The notes under the pieces: generated by a model | What the model was told of the DNA's origin: nothing | Seen by the model: only the letters and a program-made list of their open reading frames with translations | Database searches by the model: none | Translations under genes and position numbers: made by a program | NCBI GenBank assembly: GCA_964558505.1 | Contig: CAZLEI010000041.1 | Location: 1 to 8,813 of the forward strand | DNA from: CAYMPW01 sp964558505 | GTDB lineage: Archaea; Thermoplasmatota; Thermoplasmata; Methanomassiliicoccales; Methanomethylophilaceae | DNA: 8,813 bases | Direction of reading: 5' to 3' | In this document: one piece after another, positions 6,201-8,813 of the stretch | Layout of the letters: each line of letters begins with the position of its first letter | Numbering within the stretch: position 1 is the stretch's first letter

Positions 6201-6231
6201 GTCGTGCGTCCGCCTGTGCGCGGACGCCGAC
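6201..6231 (+). terminator. 12-bp hairpin after the two-helix membrane protein gene
   Basis: GCGTCCGC/GCGGACGC is a perfect 8-bp stem with a six-base loop. It is extended by GTCG/CGAC across one bulged T, starts six bases after the stop codon and is followed by T5 at 6240-6244. It looks like an intrinsic-type terminator or mRNA-stabilising hairpin. Confidence 0.55.
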
Positions 6232-6239
6232 CGCCATCG

Positions 6240-6247
6240 TTTTTATC
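6240..6247 (+). promoter_or_regulatory. TATA box of the COG1325 gene
   Basis: TTTTTATC, centred about 28 bases before the ATG at 6272. Its T5 run may also serve as the termination tract of the upstream gene. Confidence 0.5.
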
Positions 6248-6271
6248 TATCCATAGCCGATAGGGTGCCAC

Positions 6272-6724
6272 ATGCAGGGCACATTCCATTGGCTGAGGGT
6301 CCAGGCATTCTGCTACGCCACCGAGGACGAGAAGCTCGTCGGCGAGGCCATGGCCGCCCTCGTGGGCGACGAGGGCTTCGAACGCGAGGAGACCGAAGGG
6401 GAACAGGGGAACCGCATAGTCCTCATGGAAGCGGAGCTCACCAAGCAGAAGCAGTTCGACGCGCTGTTCTCGTGCCTCGCGCCGATCGTCCCGCGCCTCA
6501 TCGACGACATCGATGCGCGCATCGACGAGGATTGCACATTCTACACGAGGCTGGACAAACAGTCCGCCGTCAAAGGCGTCATCAGGACGGCCCACGGCGG
6601 CGACGTGATCTCGGTCACGGGCAAAGTGGTCTCCCACCCCGCACGCAAGGAGATCGCCACCGCGAACCTCCTGAGGTACCTGGAAGGGTTCAGAGCTCAA
6701 CCTCTTCCTGATACTTCGGCCTGA
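6272..6724 (+). CDS. RNA-binding protein of COG1325 (archaeal exosome-associated type)
   Basis: 150 residues, close to the usual 140-155 of this archaeal family, which is predicted to bind RNA and was linked to the exosome by comparative genomics. Family marks are the start HWLRVQAFCYATED (6-19), TEGEQGNRIVLMEAEL (41-56), RIDEDCTFYTRLDKQSA (83-99) and SHPARKE (121-127), with a final helix to about 140. It probably acts in the cytosol on rRNA, tRNA or mRNA; the target is unproven. The ATG is supported by the upstream TATA; a GGGTG four bases before it is a poorer alternative signal. The last 35 bases overlap the end of the convergent CorB-like gene, so the tail after residue 139 (FRAQPLPDTSA) is constrained by both frames. 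The gene is alone here, without exosome subunits beside it. Confidence 0.85.
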   Translation: MQGTFHWLRVQAFCYATEDEKLVGEAMAALVGDEGFEREETEGEQGNRIVLMEAELTKQKQFDALFSCLAPIVPRLIDDIDARIDEDCTFYTRLDKQSAVKGVIRTAHGGDVISVTGKVVSHPARKEIATANLLRYLEGFRAQPLPDTSA

Positions 6725-7958
6725 CCGACACCTCGCGTATGCGGCGGTTCTTGACGGACCTGACGACGATCTTCATGGAATCGTTCTCGATCACGTCGCC
6801 CTTCACCGGTATCTTCCCCAGCTTGTAGTGGATGTATCCGGACACGCTATGGTCGGTGTAGTCCTCCGGGTCGAAGCGCACCCCCATCTGGTCCGCGAGG
6901 TCGAATATGTTGGCCTCGCCGGTGACCGTGAACGTGCCGTCGCCCTCCTTCACTATGGAGTACAGGACCTCGTCGCTCTCGTCCCATATCTCCCCTACGA
7001 GCTCCTCCAGTATATCCTCCAACGATATCAGTCCCAGCGTGCCGCCGTAGTTGTCCAGGACGATCGCCGTGTGTATCTTTGATTTCTGCAGGTCGTTGAG
7101 CAGGACGGCGATGTTGGTCGCCTCCGGCACGAACTTCACCGGGCGGATTATATCTGACATCCTGACCGTCTCGTTGTCCATGGACTTGAGGAAATCCTTC
7201 ACGGACACCACGCCGATTATCCTGTCGATCGTCCCGTCGTAGAGCGGTATCCTCGAATACCCGGTCTCGGTGAAGATCCTCTTGATCTCCTCCTTGCCGG
7301 TGCGGACGTCCGCGGCCACGATGTCCACGCGGGGCGTGAATATCTCGCCCGCGGTTATCTCGTCGAACTGTATCGCGGAGCGTATGAGCTCGCCCTCCCT
7401 CTTCTCCAGGACGCCCTCGCCCTCGATCTCGTCGATCATGACCACGAGCTCGTCCTCCGTCATGGTGGGCTCGTCCTTGGCGTTGCGCGAGAGGAACGCC
7501 GTGAGCTTGGTGAACAGGTAGGACACCGGCGTGAAGATCAGGATCACCGCATGCAGATAGGGCGTGACGGCCAGCGCCACGCGCTCGGAGTGCCTCTTGG
7601 ACAGGCTCTTGGGGGTTATCTCGCCGAACACCAGGAGTGCCAGGAGCATCACCACCGTCGCGACCAGCGCGCCGAGGGACTCGTTCTGCAGGATGGCGAC
7701 GAACAGCAGCGTGGACAGGGACGTCGCCAATATGTTGACGAGGTTGTTGCCTATCAGTATCGTGATCAGCAGCTTGTCGAAGTTCTCGGACAGTTTCAGC
7801 GTCTCCTTCGCACGCTTGTTCTCGCCCTCGATGGCGAGGTTCTTTATGCGTATCTTGTTCAGACTGGAGAATGCGGTCTCAGATGCCGAGAAGAATGCGG
7901 AAAGCAGTATGAGGATGACGAGGGCCACGATCATGGCCGTCATGTAACTTGCATCCAA
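6690..7958 (-). CDS. CorB/CNNM-family DUF21-CBS membrane protein, probable Mg2+ transporter
   Basis: 422 residues with the full HlyC/CorC layout. The DUF21 (CNNM) membrane domain spans about 5-155, with SASETAFSSLNK (24-35), GNNLVNI (70-76) and FGEITPKS (111-118). An acidic linker with TEDEL and IEGEG follows. A CBS pair spans about 203-325 and ends in the signature DNYGGTLGLISLEDILEEL (302-320). A CorC_HlyC domain fills about 335-415. Archaeal CorB and animal CNNM proteins of this layout export Mg2+ and bind Mg-ATP at the CBS pair; that role is inferred here. The start is TTG at 7958: an in-frame stop lies at 7962-7964 and a TATA about 30 bases upstream fits a start at or near it. ATG at 7943 (codon 6) is the alternative. 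It overlaps the convergent COG1325 gene by 35 bp. Monocistronic. Confidence 0.93.
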   Translation of the reverse strand: MDASYMTAMIVALVILILLSAFFSASETAFSSLNKIRIKNLAIEGENKRAKETLKLSENFDKLLITILIGNNLVNILATSLSTLLFVAILQNESLGALVATVVMLLALLVFGEITPKSLSKRHSERVALAVTPYLHAVILIFTPVSYLFTKLTAFLSRNAKDEPTMTEDELVVMIDEIEGEGVLEKREGELIRSAIQFDEITAGEIFTPRVDIVAADVRTGKEEIKRIFTETGYSRIPLYDGTIDRIIGVVSVKDFLKSMDNETVRMSDIIRPVKFVPEATNIAVLLNDLQKSKIHTAIVLDNYGGTLGLISLEDILEELVGEIWDESDEVLYSIVKEGDGTFTVTGEANIFDLADQMGVRFDPEDYTDHSVSGYIHYKLGKIPVKGDVIENDSMKIVVRSVKNRRIREVSVRPKYQEEVEL

Positions 7959-7984
7959 TCTTCATCCCTTCCGTTCCGTTATGC

Positions 7985-7991
7985 GTATAAG
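7985..7991 (-). promoter_or_regulatory. TATA-like box of the CorB-like gene
   Basis: CTTATAC on the minus strand, centred about 30 bases from the TTG at 7958. A weaker match than the others, but the only AT-rich element at the right distance. Confidence 0.4.
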
Positions 7992-8053
7992 CACTTCTAA
8001 TCACGTCCGCGGCGGACCATCCCGCCGTTGGTTTCCGTAGACCGTACACAGAT

Positions 8054-8095
8054 AAAAACATGCACGATGGAAACAAACGGGGCGATCCGGAAAAA
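8054..8095 (-). terminator. two T5 runs downstream of the six-helix membrane protein gene
   Basis: On the minus strand T5 runs at 8091-8095 and 8054-8058 lie 60 and 97 bases past the stop codon, before the next promoter. They are plausible archaeal terminators. Confidence 0.45.
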
Positions 8096-8115
8096 CACGC
8101 CTGGCCCGAAAGAGC

Positions 8116-8138
8116 TAAGAGGTTTAGGTAAGAGGTTT
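8116..8138. repeat. 10-bp direct repeat TAAGAGGTTT x2
   Basis: Two perfect copies (8116-8125 and 8129-8138) with a 13-bp period, just past the stop of the six-helix membrane protein gene. The second runs into T5 on the + strand (8136-8140). It may be an operator, a transcript-end element or chance. Confidence 0.4.
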
Positions 8139-8154
8139 TTCGGTTGACTGGTAC

Positions 8155-8766
8155 TCAGATTCCCATCTTGTCCTTGACATCCTGTGAAACAGTGATGAGG
8201 AGGAAGAAGATGTACATCAGCATCTCGAAGAAGCTACCGATACCGGCAACGATTCCGAGTGCGGTGCCCGAGAACGCGACGGTAATGCCGGCGAGGCTGA
8301 CGATCGTCATGACCACCAGGATGATCACCAGGAGGAACCAGATGATCTTGTCCAGGGTCGTGGCCTGACCGTCCATCATCTTCTTTGCGACGAACATCAG
8401 GATCAGACCTAGGATGATCGGGACGACCGCTGCAAGGATCGCAGTGCCGATGCCGTAGCCGTCAATGGCGCTTCCGATGGCTGCAAGGATACCGCCGATT
8501 ATAGTCACGACAGCGAGCAGCATGGTGAACGTTCCCAGCATGTTGATCTTCTCGCTAATCTCGCCGGAGCGCACTTTCGCAGCGTATCCGAGGAGAAGGA
8601 GACCGAAGATGATGTTGGATATGTAAGCCATATCCATTGTCCACAGGATAATTCCGGTGCCGTCGGTGAGATCGAGAACGATACCGACGATTCCGAGGAT
8701 CGCGGTCAGAACACCGACGATCATTACCACTAAACCGAAGTTTTTCATGTCATCGAAGAAAGACAT
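8155..8766 (-). CDS. six-helix membrane protein of unknown function
   Basis: 203 residues, family not recognised. About six hydrophobic helices lie at 11-32, 38-63, 77-98, 105-127, 141-165 and 168-193. Short charged loops separate them (AAKVRSGEISEK, AKKMMDGQ), and both ends are charged (MSFFDDMKN at the start, SQDVKDK near the end). There is no ATP-binding motif, no conserved acidic pair and no obvious transporter signature. Codon use differs from the neighbours: many ATC, GGT/GGA, GCT/GCA and GTT codons, where the others favour GGC, GTC/GTG and often ATA or AGG. This may mark high expression or a different origin. A GTG at 8781 would add five residues, but the TATA at 8790-8797 fits a leaderless ATG at 8766. 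Stop TGA. Confidence 0.85.
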   Translation of the reverse strand: MSFFDDMKNFGLVVMIVGVLTAILGIVGIVLDLTDGTGIILWTMDMAYISNIIFGLLLLGYAAKVRSGEISEKINMLGTFTMLLAVVTIIGGILAAIGSAIDGYGIGTAILAAVVPIILGLILMFVAKKMMDGQATTLDKIIWFLLVIILVVMTIVSLAGITVAFSGTALGIVAGIGSFFEMLMYIFFLLITVSQDVKDKMGI

Positions 8767-8789
8767 AGGTCGCACATCCACTTTCTGAA

Positions 8790-8797
8790 TATTTATA
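8790..8797 (-). promoter_or_regulatory. TATA box of the six-helix membrane protein gene
   Basis: TATAAATA on the minus strand preceded by purine-rich GAGAGAA (possible BRE), centred 27-28 bases from the ATG at 8766. A strong match, fitting a highly expressed leaderless gene. Confidence 0.7.
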
Positions 8798-8813
8798 TTC
8801 TCTCACCGTACCA

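Overview
The window looks like chromosomal DNA of a GC-rich archaeon, most likely a methanogen of the Thermoplasmatota (order Methanomassiliicoccales is my best guess). The evidence is archaeal TATA-type promoters with mostly absent leaders, a COG1325-type RNA-binding protein, a regulator resembling the methanogen-specific V4R regulator MsvR, a tRNA gene without a complete encoded CCA, and TGA as the stop codon of all seven complete protein genes. The order-level placement is inference.

Layout. Positions 1-41 hold what may be the start of a minus-strand gene leaving the window. Positions 42-2092 have no credible protein gene. This 2-kb tract is GC-rich with a pyrimidine-rich + strand, and it includes a long CT tract, a cluster of hairpins at 972-1102 and a 100-N assembly gap at 1713-1812. 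From 2093 on the DNA is dense and ordinary. On the minus strand, listed by coordinate, are a CPA2-type cation/proton antiporter, an anchored or secreted transglutaminase-like protein, a winged-helix/V4R-like regulator, tRNA-Ile(GAU), a CorB/CNNM-type DUF21-CBS membrane protein and a six-helix membrane protein of unknown function. On the + strand are a two-helix membrane protein with a possible PH-like cytosolic domain, followed by the COG1325 protein, which converges on and overlaps the CorB-like gene by 35 bp.

Nearly every gene has its own TATA box, so I see single-gene units rather than a long operon. Five TATA boxes lie about 25-28 bases before a start codon, which implies leaderless mRNAs and helped choose the starts; the CorB-like gene is close to this at about 30. 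The antiporter is the exception: its TATA is 48 bases upstream of a TTG start, and an eight-codon ORF starts about where the mRNA should start. Two genes are probable ion transporters (antiporter, CorB-like) and several others are envelope proteins, but nothing shows that they act together. I found no CRISPR array, insertion sequence, prophage or clear new multi-gene system. The oddest part is the 2-kb non-coding tract.
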